From positions 25,602,657 to 25,666,656 of the forward strand of contig CM060192.1 of assembly GCA_030549335.1 (NCBI GenBank): a DNA stretch of 64,000 nucleotides, in the 5' to 3' direction. This document shows, in pieces, positions 34,138 to 45,351 of the stretch; positions within the stretch are counted from its first letter, which is position 1, and each line of letters starts with the position of its first letter. The stretch is from Pontederia crassipes (Eukaryota; Streptophyta; Magnoliopsida; Commelinales; Pontederiaceae). The position numbers were made by a program, and so were the translations under genes. Under the pieces are notes generated by a model. That model had not been told where the DNA came from and made no database searches. It saw only the letters and a program-made list of their open reading frames with translations.

Positions 34138-37100
34138 ATGAAAATTCTCACATGGAATGTGCAAGGGCTGAACAATGGTGGCAGGCGAGCAACACGAAAG
34201 ATACCAGGTGAAGTGGGGAGTTGATGTGGTATGTTTGCAGGAAACAAAGCTAACGCACTGTGACTCCACTATGTGGTAGTAGATAGGTGGGACAATGTTG
34301 ACTGTTTCAGCACCTTGAATGCAGAAGAGAGATAAGGAGGATGCAGATTGGTTGAAGGGACGAGAAGTTTGAGTTGAAAGAACATATTGGAACAGCAGCA
34401 ATCTCAGTGGTTCTATCAAGGACAGGTGGAAAGAGCTTCCTTGTGTCTTGCATCTACGGGTCACAAATAAAAGTTCGACATCAAGAGATGTGGGAAGAAT
34501 TGCGCCAACTACGATCTTTGGTTGTGGATATCCCATGGCTATTAGGAGCGGATTTTAATGTCACCTTGGAAGTAACAAAGACCAAACAAAAGAAGCGACA
34601 GAGATAGAGGCTCTAAGGGGTTTAGGGACTTTATGAATGAACAGGGATTAGCCGACTACCCGACTCCTAACTGCAGATAAACTTGGAGAAACTCAGCCTT
34701 ATCCCCTACACCAAACGCAAAATCTAAATTGGATAGGTTCCTCGGATCTGTAGAAATTCTAGAAGAATTTCCCTTGGCGAATGTCAAGGCCATGGACAGG
34801 CCTTTCTCATACCACACACCAATCTTATGGCAATCCAATGAAGGAGGAGCTTTCGGCTCTTATTTCAAGTTTGAGAGGGCCTGGCTCATGGAGGAAAGTT
34901 TTACAGAATTGGTCGCTGCCCAGTGAATTAGTGTCCCAACCTCTAGCTCAGCAACTAGGATGTTATATGATCGGTTAAATAAATTGAGAGCTAGGCTTCG
35001 AAAGTTTAAAAACCAACTGAAAGAAAAAAAAAGAACAAAAACGGCCATCACTTAATGGCATCTCACAACTGGATCAGATTGAAGATAATAGAGAACTCAC
35101 AACCATGGAACTTGCACAACGAAGAAGTCTCCAGGAGGAGGTGGCAGCAGAAGATCGCAAAACAGAAGTGGAATGGAGACAGAGGTCAATGCAAAATTGG
35201 CTAAGGGAAGGAAACTCAAACACACGGTTCTTCCACATGTACGCAAGTGGTCGTCGCAGAAGTAACTATATAGATCGACTCATAGTGGGAGAGAATGAAG
35301 TCGTAGGGAGAAACAATGTCGGCGCTGCCATGGCAGATTACTTCAAAGAGTTCACACATAGGAGGGCCCCGGGGGAGTGGTTGTGGGATGGCGGGCTGTT
35401 GCCTCGAGTTTCAGCTGACCAAGCAGCTGCCTTGGAGCAAGATTTCAGTGAGGAAGAAGTCACTCAAGCGTTGAAGGACCTTAATAGTGATGGGGCGCAA
35501 GGTCCATATGGAATTCTAGTTTTTTTCTTCAAAGAATTTTGGAACGAAGTAGGCTCATATGTCATGGAAACAATGCAAGAATTCGCAGCAACAAACATGG
35601 GTTTTGAGAGAATCAATAAATTCTTCCTCTTTCTCATCCCCAAGAAACCAACAGCAGAGCGGACGGAGGATTTCAGACCTATCGCGCTATCAAATGCTAT
35701 TTACTTGCTTGTGGCAAGGGTCCTAGCGAATCGTCTTCGAGTGTGCTGGGTCCTCTCGTGCATCCAGTACAAACTGCATTCTTAGTAGGGCGATCAATTA
35801 TGGATGGTTTCACTATGGCATCTGAAATTATATCACATTGGAGAAGGACAAATACAAGTGGCTTCCTCTGGAAAGTTGATTTCTCCAAGACGTATGACAT
35901 CGCTAGATTGGTCTTTTTTGTGGAGATCCCTTCTCCTTCGAGATTTCCCACATACACGGATAGCTTGGATGAAATGATGCATCTACACCATCTCGTTCTC
36001 AGTCCTAATTAATAGAGGCCCGATTGGGGGATGGATCCAACCACAACGAGGGGTTCGCCAAGGATGCCCCCTAGCACCTATGCTCTTTGTTCTCGCAGCA
36101 GATGCACTAGCAAGATGCACATTTTTGACATGCGAAGCCAACATCTTCAAAGGCTTTTCTTCAAGCCCAGAGCAAAGTACAATCACACATTCACACCTAT
36201 ATTGCAGTATGCTGATGATACATTATTTTTTATAGAAAAATCGATCACCGCGACAAGGAGGCTTGCAATGCTCATTAACATCTTTGGTGATTTCTTCGGG
36301 CTCCAAATAAATCACCCCAAATTATCTTTCATCGCTTTCAGCATGATGGATGGAGAGGCCAAAAGATGCTCAATGGAACTCAGGATAGCCATCTGCTCAC
36401 TTCCCATCACATATTTGGGCCTACCACTCGCTGATGGTCGACTACTCTCTCGAGATTGGAGTCTAGTGATTGACAAAGTAGAAAGAAGACTTGAAAGATT
36501 GTGCTCACGACTATTATCACGTGGAGGAAGGCTAACCCTGGTGCGGCCAGTCCTATCGTCCATCCCTATTTATTATATGTCAATTTTCTAGATGCCTCAA
36601 GGTGTCATCCAACGGATTGATTCAAGGCAAGATATTTGGCTAGCAGTTATTACTGCATGTTATGGCAGAATGCTTTCATGGGAACAAAGGCAGGAAATTA
36701 CTCAAGGGGCTTCAACGTTTTGGAGAAGCATTATGACAGTTATGCCACAAGTTAGGCCATTCTTTGAGGCAACACTAGGAGATGGAAAGGATTTTCTATT
36801 CTGGATGGATCCTTGGCCATCCGGGGAATCACTATCAATCTCTTTTCCAAGACTTTATGCGATAGCTGAGGATAAACAGGCAGTAGTCACTCAATATTGG
36901 TCAGGCAACTTCCTCAACAACGGTGAATGGACCCCACGGTTAGCATCCCACCTGTCTAATAATCGGCTTGAGGATTTTCTTGCACTAATGGAGCGTCTCC
37001 AAGGATATAGGATCAATGACACAAGGGAAGACTCTTGGATTTGGAGAGCTGGTCATTTCTCTGTTCGAACAGTTTATAAAACTCTAGATCTAGAGAGCTC

Positions 37101-37555
37101 CACCACATATGAAGAGCTGAAAAGAGATTGTCGGCTCCTTTGAGGCATTAAAGTTCCTATGCGTATTCAAGTAGTTGCATGGCTATTGAGGAGAAACAAG
37201 CTTATTACTCAAAAGTACAGAATGAAATGGGCCACAAGAATGAACACTGCTTGTGCCTTCTGCGATGACAACATGGAGGATATAGATCACCTTTTCTTCA
37301 TCTGCCCAATAGCACGAAAGACATGGCAGGATTTTGGATGTGAGCCCTGTGATAGCATTTTGGCGATCATTTAGACGAGGACATGGTAACAATTTACACG
37401 TATATGTATCAAAAAGACAACGAATTAGAACAATTGTGGTTTTATGGGCGATATGGCAGCAACGCAATGATTGCATTTTCAAGGGAGAAAAGTGTTATGT
37501 TGATAACATTCTAATAGCAACTAAAAACTTGGCGAGTGAGTGGGCGAGATTATAA
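34138..37555 (+). pseudogene. LINE ORF2 (endonuclease and reverse transcriptase), broken
   Basis: It starts MKILTWNVQGLNN (34138), the first motif of the apurinic-type endonuclease. LLGADFNVTL (about 34540) and a C-terminal LDRFLGSVEI (34726) follow, so the endonuclease is recognisable though frameshifted. RT blocks: KFFLFLIPKKPTAERTEDFR then PIALSNAIY (35620-35700), FLWKVDFSKTYD (35865), RGVRQGCPLAPM (about 36052), QYADDTLFF with the catalytic YADD at 36208-36219, and YLGLPLADGR (36411). The C-terminal zf-RVT reads FCDDNMEDIDHLFFICPIAR (about 37258-37320). At least six frame changes or stops (for example at 35785, 36589 and 37141) inactivate it. RT and endonuclease would carry out target-primed reverse transcription. 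Confidence 0.9.
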
Positions 37556-37660
37556 GATATGTTGTAATAGATACAAGTTTTTATAATGAATAAAAAATGG
37601 ATGTGAGCACCTGGTTCACATCCTTTATCTTCTCAAAAAAAAAAAAAAATTGGCCATTGA

Positions 37661-37981
37661 AGGATGAAAGGTCAATCCTCATTTTGAAATATGGATGGCA
37701 TGCTGCACAATTCTGAACTAGTGTGTCCTCGACATCATCGTCACTATCAGTTGGGCGCCGAAGGGCTTGGGCCCGACGAGAGGGTCTTCGCTCTTACGGT
37801 CGCGCAAGAGTAACTCAAGAGATTCATTGAGGCATTGTAGAGTTTCCTCCATCTCATTGAACTCAGCACGAGTAGGGTTGTCTTCAATGATTCTCAAAGC
37901 TTTTATACCAATTGGCATGGCACCAGGATCAATTGAGAATAAAGAAGACAAAAAAATAGGATGTACCAAAGTACTATGCAA
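37661..37981 (-). pseudogene. Gypsy gag remnant, upstream half (split by the LINE)
   Basis: The minus strand reads MEETLQCLNESLELLLRDRK (from about 37860), then after a frameshift RRPTDSDDDVEDTL and CHPYFKMRIDLSSFNGQ, ending at the LINE insertion point. This is the N-terminal Gag of plant gypsy elements (coiled-coil, acidic linker, then IDLPSFNG). The next codons lie at 32190 and below. Confidence 0.8.
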
Positions 37982-38323
37982 GAAAGCACCGAACCAAATT
38001 CAAGTGCTTGAAACTTGTGAATCCACGATATAAATAAGTGTTTATTTATCAAGCAAAGGTGCATTTCTCTATTCATTGGCCCATTTTATTGACGAATATC
38101 AACAATCTCTAATTTAGGAAAACAAACACAAAAAAAAGAAACAGAAATTAAGATAACAAAAAATATTGAAAATAACTAATGAGCAAACAAATCAATCAAA
38201 TAATTAGCTCCAACTAATTAGTGTCTGAGATGATTTCTTGATAATCAACAACAAAAGTTGTACCAGGATTTATGGGACATTCTACATCACACCACCATGG
38301 GTTAATGAAAATATGAACATTTT

Positions 38324-38502
38324 ACCAATAGGGGTTGGAGTCAAGTGGTCCTCGCTTAAGGAAGTCTCGAGTTTGAAACCTGTCATATGCAAAATATTCA
38401 GGCATGTGACTCGGAGTGACACATATTAGTCGGATGATAATAGATTTGGATCTCCATCCCACCACCCCAAATACTGCAGTAGCAACTGGAAAAAAAAAAT
38501 AA
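38324..38502 (+). mobile_element. tRNA-derived SINE with poly-A tail
   Basis: It is flanked by GAACATTTT at 38315-38323 and 38503-38511. The head GGGGTTGGAGTCAAGTGGTC resembles box A of a tRNA promoter and TCTCGAGTTTGAAACC box B, 35-40 bp apart; the end is GGAAAAAAAAAAT. At 179 bp it fits plant SINEs. A related head, GGGTTGGGGTGGAGTGG, lies at about 57827. Confidence 0.75.
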
Positions 38503-38511
38503 GAACATTTT

Positions 38512-39505
38512 TTTTCTAAATGTTTAGCCAAAAAATATTAGGAAAATAATTGCAGTCAGGGGAGACGAGCACCGAGACAAATAAGTAAATCTTCTCAAAG
38601 GCTCTTATACCACTTGACGTATTGGAGAATCATTAGTAAAGAAGATCCTCTTAAAAAAATAAATAAAGAAAGAAGATTACAGCTTTTGAACGAATTCTTA
38701 AAAAGGTCGATAATTCAAAGTCACAATAAAAAAGTTTTATTGAATGGTTTATAGCATGATGGGACATTAAACTGGAATTCACTGCAGAAAAAATAACACA
38801 GGTTTCTGAAATAAAATAAATACAAATGAACTGAATAACAAATAAACATGAGGCCTATTTATACACTTTTGTAACCAAATCCCAACTAACCTAAAAACTA
38901 AAAATTAAAATGATAACAATATGTAGATGACAATTTAAAATAATAAAAACTGTTTCTATCCTATCTGCCCTATGTCATCATCTAAGAAAGATTATGTTAC
39001 AAACAATGCAAGAATGATTATGCATTAATAAAACTGTAACGTTTTGTTCTCAAAAAAAAACTGTAACGTTTTGAGTTGTTTGATTCTACGCTTCGGACAT
39101 AAATATCCCTTTCACCATTCAACATATTAAAATGTATTCTAGCTGTTTGATGTTATCTTCATCTTCGAAAAGTTTTACAGGTAAACCAAGCTCATATACT
39201 TAGTAATTTAAAAGGCATAATAAGGAAAATGGTATAATCTAAAATAATAAAAAAAGTAAACAAGCATAAATCTGGGATCATACTAAATGAGCATCTGAAA
39301 CAATAAGAAATACTAAATGATGTGACTAGCGCACCAACAAACGTTTAAATCAGAAAAATTGAATTAAACTTCACACTACGACTTATAGAAGTGATGGCAA
39401 TAACAATAAATTTAAAAGTTCACTGTTCTAAAAGACAATCTAACAAAATCCAAGAATGATCGTACAGGAACTTAAGAAAACAACTGTTAAAAATCCGTCT
39501 TAATT
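38512..39505. other. AT-rich stretch, nothing recognised
   Basis: About 1 kb of AT-rich sequence. A CTGTAACGTTTTG segment is present twice (about 39034 and 39060). No coding frame. Confidence 0.4.
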
Positions 39506-39508
39506 TAC

Positions 39509-39790
39509 CTGGAAGAATCCGGAAGGTCGTTCGAGAAGATTCCTCACGGGCTCTGGCACTCCATCCACAGTTCGTTCACCATCTCCCACAACTGATCCTG
39601 AGAGGGTTCCATAAAATTGAATAAAACCCTAAATGAACAACTGGAATTACTTTGATCGCTGCTTCGAAGGAGGCAAACCTTGAAGATATGAGAAGTCTCT
39701 GGTGCAGCACGGAAGTGTGGGATCCGAGTATATGGTGTTTCAAGTTGCAGAGAGGTTGCAGAAGCAGAAATGAGGGAGAGAGAAAGTTAG
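39509..39790 (-). other. Possible first exon of an unidentified minus-strand gene
   Basis: On the minus strand a moderately GC-rich block ends with a good donor (TTCTTCCAG then GTAAAT, near 39511). One frame reads GSVVGDGERTVDGVPEPVRN then LLERPSGFFQ up to the donor, which has a protein-like composition. Another starts MEPSQDQLWEMVNELW but stops. I do not recognise the product and found no downstream exons; the gene may be truncated by the retroelements on its left. Confidence 0.3.
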
Positions 39791-40599
39791 GGCATCTAAT
39801 GGACGAGGTGACAGCTTGGGCTGTAGTTTTAATCTTAGTAGAGGACCGATCATGACCGTTGAATGAAATGGATGGCTGCGATAAGATAACTTTAAGTTTA
39901 AATAGACAGAGGGAAAAAAAGAAAAAAGAGAACCCTTAGATGGTGACGAATGGTGTAGATGGAAGCTAAGCAGCCTCCTTAACAAAAGTGCTGAGGGGCT
40001 CTTTACCCTTCTTGATTTGAGTTTTTGACATTGACGACTCTCGTCCGAGAGGGTTCGGGGATTCCCCAAGCGGTTGCAAGGGTGGTCATTGGGCTACATT
40101 AAGGAGTCATCAACGATAAGTATCGAGTAGGTCCGAGTGGAAAGCTCGAGGCATTTTCTAGTTTGTCATTTCGTGATATTAGTTTGTCAACATTCTATCT
40201 CAGTCCAAACTGTTTGTAGCTTCTTAATGTCAGTGACTCTTTCCCGAGAGGGTAATCTATTCCTTGATTGTTTTATGCGTGCCAAGAGGTGGGGTGGTGT
40301 TCGAGTTGTCTAAAGAGTCATTGATGACTAGCACTGATGACTAGGGTGGGGTAGGGCCTAGAGGTCTGTTCGGAGCTTTTTTTACTTTTTCGAGTCGGAT
40401 TTAAGAGAATTCACCCGAGAGCGATTACCAATTGTCGACATTCACTATAGGCTAAGAGGTCAGATGAGTTAGATGAGTTTTAACTTATGTCTCATGATCT
40501 CTTTTAAGTCAAGAGATGAGGGTATGCAGGTGTATGCCCCCATTTAGGTATTTGGCAATCTGCTGCACTTTATGATTTTACATCGAGTTATGAAACATA
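39791..40599. other. Spacer with an imperfect duplication of about 200 bp
   Basis: The segment TTGACGACTCTCGTCCGAGAGGG (about 40030) and one near 40232 (AGTGACTCTTTCCCGAGAGGG) are followed by similar landmarks (CAAG-GGTTG/GTGGGG, GAGTCATC-AACGA/GAGTCATTGATGA). No gene recognised. Confidence 0.35.
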
Positions 40600-41215
40600 A
40601 TCTTTAAAGAGTGCCCTAAGTCAGTATTTTTTCATAGACTTCATGATCATTTAATTTGGACAACTGTGCAAAAAGTTATGTTCAAAATAGTGCGGGACGG
40701 TCAACCTGTCGGCCGAAGCTATGAAGGCTGGTCGAGATAGTCCGGCCGACCGATCGCAGATGCCGATCAATGCATAAACTGCCCAAATTCATGTCGAGAC
40801 TATACTGGTCGACACACCGGTCGATGCACCGACCGATCGATCAACTCAACGGACAAAAATCAAAACTACGAGACTATATCGGTCGATCGTCCAACTGCGA
40901 TAACTGGAGAAATCAGTGCAACGGTCATATAGACCGGTCGATCGATCCATAAATGCGGTCGATCGGTCCATTGCTGGAATGAACAATAGGTCAAGATGTG
41001 GCCGAACCTCATCAACAATCACCGTATTTTTGCATTTGATTTCTCTCACTCTCTCCCTCTAATATTATGTTTATGATCTGAATTGCTTTGGTTTAAAAGG
41101 ATTAACGAATTAGTTTTGTGCTTCCATGATGATTTTCGTAAAATTGATATTTTCGAATTTTCGTAAAATCGATATTTTCAAATAAACACCAATTCACACC
41201 CCCCCTCCCATCTTA
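40600..41215 (+). mobile_element. Partial copia-type LTR, inverted relative to its relative at 45352
   Basis: Its sequence matches the reverse complement of 45360-46400. Shared blocks include TCATTTAATTTGGACAACTG, AAATAGTGCGGGACGGTC, clusters of GGTCGATCGATC and AACACCAATTCACACCCCC at the end. The usual PBS does not follow. It carries repeated CGGTCGA(T/C)CG palindromes. Confidence 0.75.
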
Positions 41216-41533
41216 GTGTCCTTTGGGATCCTTTAGTCCTGTGCCACAAACCATTTTTCCTTGATATGGTTTGTACACCTTTGTCATGTTGTGTTGGTTA
41301 CTCTTCCTCCATCTGCACGAGCCGGTATGTAGAATCGCCATTTGGCGGAGAGAGAATTATCAGCTAAAATGTCTAAGAGATGTCTTAGTATTCTAAAAAG
41401 TTGGAAGAAATTAAATATATATAGTTCATATCATGTTTATATGATATAAGGGGATAAAATAATGCCTTTTTCCATACTAAAGGAAGTATAAAAATACAAG
41501 GCATCATAGTTGAACCACACAAGTTATAAAAAA

Positions 41534-42048
41534 AGGGTTATTTCTATAAATCTCCACTAAACTATCACAATTTTTCACGTCTAACCTCAAATTATAAACT
41601 TATTTTTTTATCTCTAAACTATCGCGATTTTTTCACTTTAGTCCTCCTCGTCCACTTCTATTATGTTTTCTGTTACTTTTACTTTTTCCATTTGTGAAAA
41701 GACTAAATTACCCCTCCCTAAAAAACATGAAATAACAAAGTAAAAATCATTGGAAGGATTAAAGTGGTAAACAAAAAAATTATCATTTATGAAAAAGACT
41801 AAATTACCCTCTCCAGATTTTTTTCTTTTTCCTTTTTTATATTTATTATTTGATGTGTTATGGAGGGAGGGGTAATTTAATCTTTTCATAAATGGGAAAA
41901 AAATCAAAAGTAATGGAAAACGTAATAGAAGTAGACGGAAGGACTAAAGTGAAAAACTTATGATAATTTAGGGATAAAAAAAGTTCGTAGTTTATGGTTA
42001 AATGCAAAAAATCACAATAATTCAAGGAAAGTTCATGCAAATAACCCT
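41534..42048. mobile_element. Foldback MITE with inverted arms of about 200 bp
   Basis: It starts AGGGTTATTT and ends AAATAACCCT. The left arm (TTATTTTTTTATCTCTAAACTATC, TTTCACTTTAGTCC, CTTCTATTATGTTTTC) recurs as reverse complement on the right (CATAATAGAAG-type segment at about 41925, GGACTAAAGTGAAAA at 41941, GATAATTTAGGGATAAAAAAAG at 41961). No coding capacity. Confidence 0.85.
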
Positions 42049-42949
42049 ATCTTTGCATAAACTTCCCCTAAATTTAGGGGAAATAATACTTGGTATCTTC
42101 ATGGCATCCATGAAGACTCCATCTCTGACGGAATCCTTCCATGCTTTCAATTTCACTTAATATCACAACACAATGGCAAATTGATATGGTTGGACCATTA
42201 GAAGAAGTAAATATTGATGCACACCTCTCGAGAGATGCAACTTCTCATTGAAAATTCTTCCCTTTTCTTCTTCTAGTGGCATTGATGAACCCAACCTTGG
42301 AGCCTTTGTCTCTGCTCTTTGTCATGTGAACTAACAAAATATAAACAAAAGTCTACTTGAGAGACTAGATGCAGGTGATGATGAAAAAGAAAAGAATAAA
42401 TACTAAACTATTTTCTCAGCATATTTTTGATACATAACAATCTCATCTTGGCAAAACGGCTCCATATCGTTAATTTGCAAGCTTAAAAAGAATCATGGAG
42501 ATCAAAGTTCTCAGACATAAGGATTCAATGGTATATGGAGAAAGAGAATGGATCAATGTTATCGCACGAGAGCAACAACCCATAGTACATGTCCATGTTC
42601 AAGGACTTGACCAACCTGTGCAGGATGATGGAAATGTCTTCAACTCGATGATATTTGATGTATGACATGAGTGGTACTCCCACTTCAGACAATAATCTCG
42701 AATAAACTTTAAAATTTATAAATCCTTTACACACACCACGAGACTACAAGAACACAACAGTCAATGTAGTACTTAAGAGTCAATCCACAGGGATAAAGTT
42801 GAAAAGTTCACACTCGATCGAAACCATTTAGAAGGAAAAGCTTAAGTTCATGAAATTCATTTGAAGTGAGGAAGTGAAATACTAAATTGCATCAAATAAA
42901 CTACACTAATTTATAGAGGTTTTTGACATAAGTACAAACAAAGATCAAT
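42049..42949. other. Unrecognised stretch left of the gag-only copia element
   Basis: Short frames only (for example minus 42525-42734). The part from 42725 to 42950 (ACTTAAGAGTCAATCCACAGG, AAGCTTAAGTTCATG) looks like a piece of a common plant repeat but I cannot assign it. Confidence 0.35.
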
Positions 42950-43859
42950 GTATCTACAATCATCCAAAACTAATGAGAACAGTGTCAATTATTAAATCAA
43001 AGTGTAGTGCATAAAGTTATTCATTTTTCTTTAAACTTTTTCAACATTTTAACGTTGATCATTTGAGGTTTGTATCATCAAAATATAATTTTATATGACA
43101 TTAAAATTTTTATCCAACAATCTCCCCCTTTTTGATGAAGACAAAACGAGAAATATGAAAAATGTGTAAGTTGCGAAAAAATTGTAAAATTCTTGATAAA
43201 TCAATTTTACTCCTCTTAGCACATAGCTTTCCTTACAATGGTAGATATTCACAACTAATAAGGTACTCTTCGTATAAAGTAATATTCTGATCATATTTTT
43301 CCTATACTTCTTCTCCGTTTGTTTCATAAAAAAGAATAATATATATATAAAGCATATAAGAGACCATGTGTAAATCTCCCTTAATAAACAAAATATTCTT
43401 CCCCCTTTTATCATATAATAGACATGTAAAATATTGCATCATAAAGATAACTCCCCCTAAATTTATGGCTATTTTATAATGAAAACCAATTTATGAAAGC
43501 CAAAACAAAAATATATTAAGAATCAAAATATGGCATAAAACTTTGATTCAACAATGATGTCCATGATATGTCAAAATAAAGTTTTAATCATGCTCCCCTA
43601 TCACTATTACTAATTTTCATTTATATGTTCCTTTTTTTTTAAAAATAGTAGTTTTGAATTTTTGAGTGACATAAAAAAATAGATGATACTTTTACCATAA
43701 CCTTTGGGCCTTCACATTTTCAATTTCATACGTCCTTTGCATGTGAGGTACACCTGAAAAATAATCAACTAACTTTTGGTACTCAAACTTCTTTGGGTCC
43801 GTTTTTGTTAAATAATGTTCCTTTTGGAACTCATATCATCCCACGTTGTGAAGATTTTT

Positions 43860-45222
43860 TTATTTTGCATTGGTATGCATAATGACCATAAAATCCTCAT
43901 GTAAAACATTTGAGATGTGATTTTCTACCATATGATTGGATTTCCAATATGAATTTTCATGGCCAAAATGATTCTTAAGATTATTTGTCGTTACATGAAA
44001 AATAATCTTATTTCGTGAGTTTTTCAAAAGGTCATTTTCTTTTTTTACCTTTTCTAAAGAACATGTTAGTTTTACAATTTCACAAGCATGTGTAATTTTC
44101 AAAGTTTCAATTTCATTTTTGAGTTTTTCAATCTCATATAGTAATTTTTCATTTTTCTCTTTAGTTGAAAAATATCTTTTTATGAGAAAGGAGAGTTCTT
44201 CATTTACATCTAAAGTAACATTTTCTTCGAAAAATTTTGATGAGTCATTATTTGAAATTGAAGAGTTTGTACTTGTCTCATCGTTGTGTACCATTAGGCA
44301 CAAATATGCATTCTCACTAGAAGAGCTTGATGAGTCATTTGATTTATCTTCACTTGGCTCTTTATATTTCTTCTTCTTCTCCTTCTGAGATGTTTTCTTT
44401 TTGTCTTTTGAGTGATGTTTACATAATCTTCTTTTCGGCTTTTTACTCTTTTTTTTAATTTCACCAACTTAAGATATTTGTCAAGTATTCTTGTATAGCG
44501 GGCGAGTTTCTTTTCGTCCACTTCTTCTTCACCTGAGTTATTTTTATTTTCGCTTGCTTTCAAGGCCAATGTCTTCTTTTTAGGAGCATTGAATTATTCT
44601 TGTTCTTGGATTCCGATCTCATAGGTTAGAAATGAACTAATAAGATCATCAAAATTCAATTCGTTTAGATTCTTTTTTTCGATCACCGTCCTTTTTGTAT
44701 GTCATTGGGAGGAGAGAGACCTGAAAATCTTTTTCACTTTTTGGGATTAGTTCTAGGCTCGCCCAAAGAGGTTAAGCCATTAACAATATCATTAAACCGC
44801 ACAACCATATTATTTATGGATTCATTTTCATGCATCTTGAAGAAATCATATTGATGATTCAAAATATTTAATCTAGATTCTTTGACTTTATCCATTCCTT
44901 CATAAGTAGTAATGAGTTTCTTTCAAATTTTGGTTGCACTTTCACAATTAGAAATCTGATTGAAATCCGTTGAATCAAAAGCACAATAAAAAATATTCTT
45001 TGCTTTCCAATTCATTTTCGAAAAAAATTTGTCTTTCGTCATGTTCGGTAGGTAATTTTCATGAAGATAATAATCTTTTTCAACAATATCCCACATGTTA
45101 ATATCAATAGAACAAATGTATGCTTGGATTCTAATTTTTCAATATTGAAAATTTGATGCATTTAAAAGAGGAGAACGACTAATCGATTATCCTTCGGCGA
45201 AATCAAATTCACTTGATGTCAT
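43860..45222 (-). pseudogene. Copia Gag remnant
   Basis: The minus strand starts MTSSEFDF (45222) and then reads SPLLNASNFQY, IDINMWDIVE, AKNIFYCAFDSTDFNQISNC, ATKIWKKLITTYEGMDKVKE, SRLNILNHQYDFFKMHENES and INNMVVRFNDIVNGL, the UBN2/gag-polypeptide domain of plant copia elements. A coiled-coil-rich tail (EKLLYEIEKLKNEIETLK) runs to 43860. Trp-to-stop changes (after EG near the start and after NFQY) and frameshifts near 44740 and 44560 break it. Confidence 0.85.
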
Positions 45223-45336
45223 CGCTCTAAAGATTGTTAAATCTTAAAACAAGATAATTGAAACTTAAAAAGATTAGATTTAAAAATGATTAAATCTTCA
45301 AACAAGATGATTAAAAAAATAAAAACAAAGGCAACC

Positions 45337-45351
45337 CGCTCTGATACCAAT
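45337..45351 (-). other. tRNA-Met primer-binding site of the copia element
   Basis: The minus strand reads ATTGGTATCAGAGCG directly after the LTR end ATCATACA; TGGTATCAGAGC is complementary to the 3' end of initiator tRNA-Met. Confidence 0.9.

Larger units (their letters stand above)
32191..37645 (+). mobile_element. Near full-length L1-type LINE with 15 bp target-site duplication
   Basis: The element runs from just after AAAATTGGCCATTGA (32176-32190) to a poly-A tail (about 37635-37649) followed by the same 15 bases (37646-37660). It has an ORF1 with two zinc knuckles, then ORF2 with endonuclease, reverse transcriptase and C-terminal zinc domain, all on +. Stops and frameshifts break both ORFs. 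Its 5.4 kb length fits complete plant L1 elements. It is inserted into a gypsy gag on the opposite strand. Confidence 0.93.
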
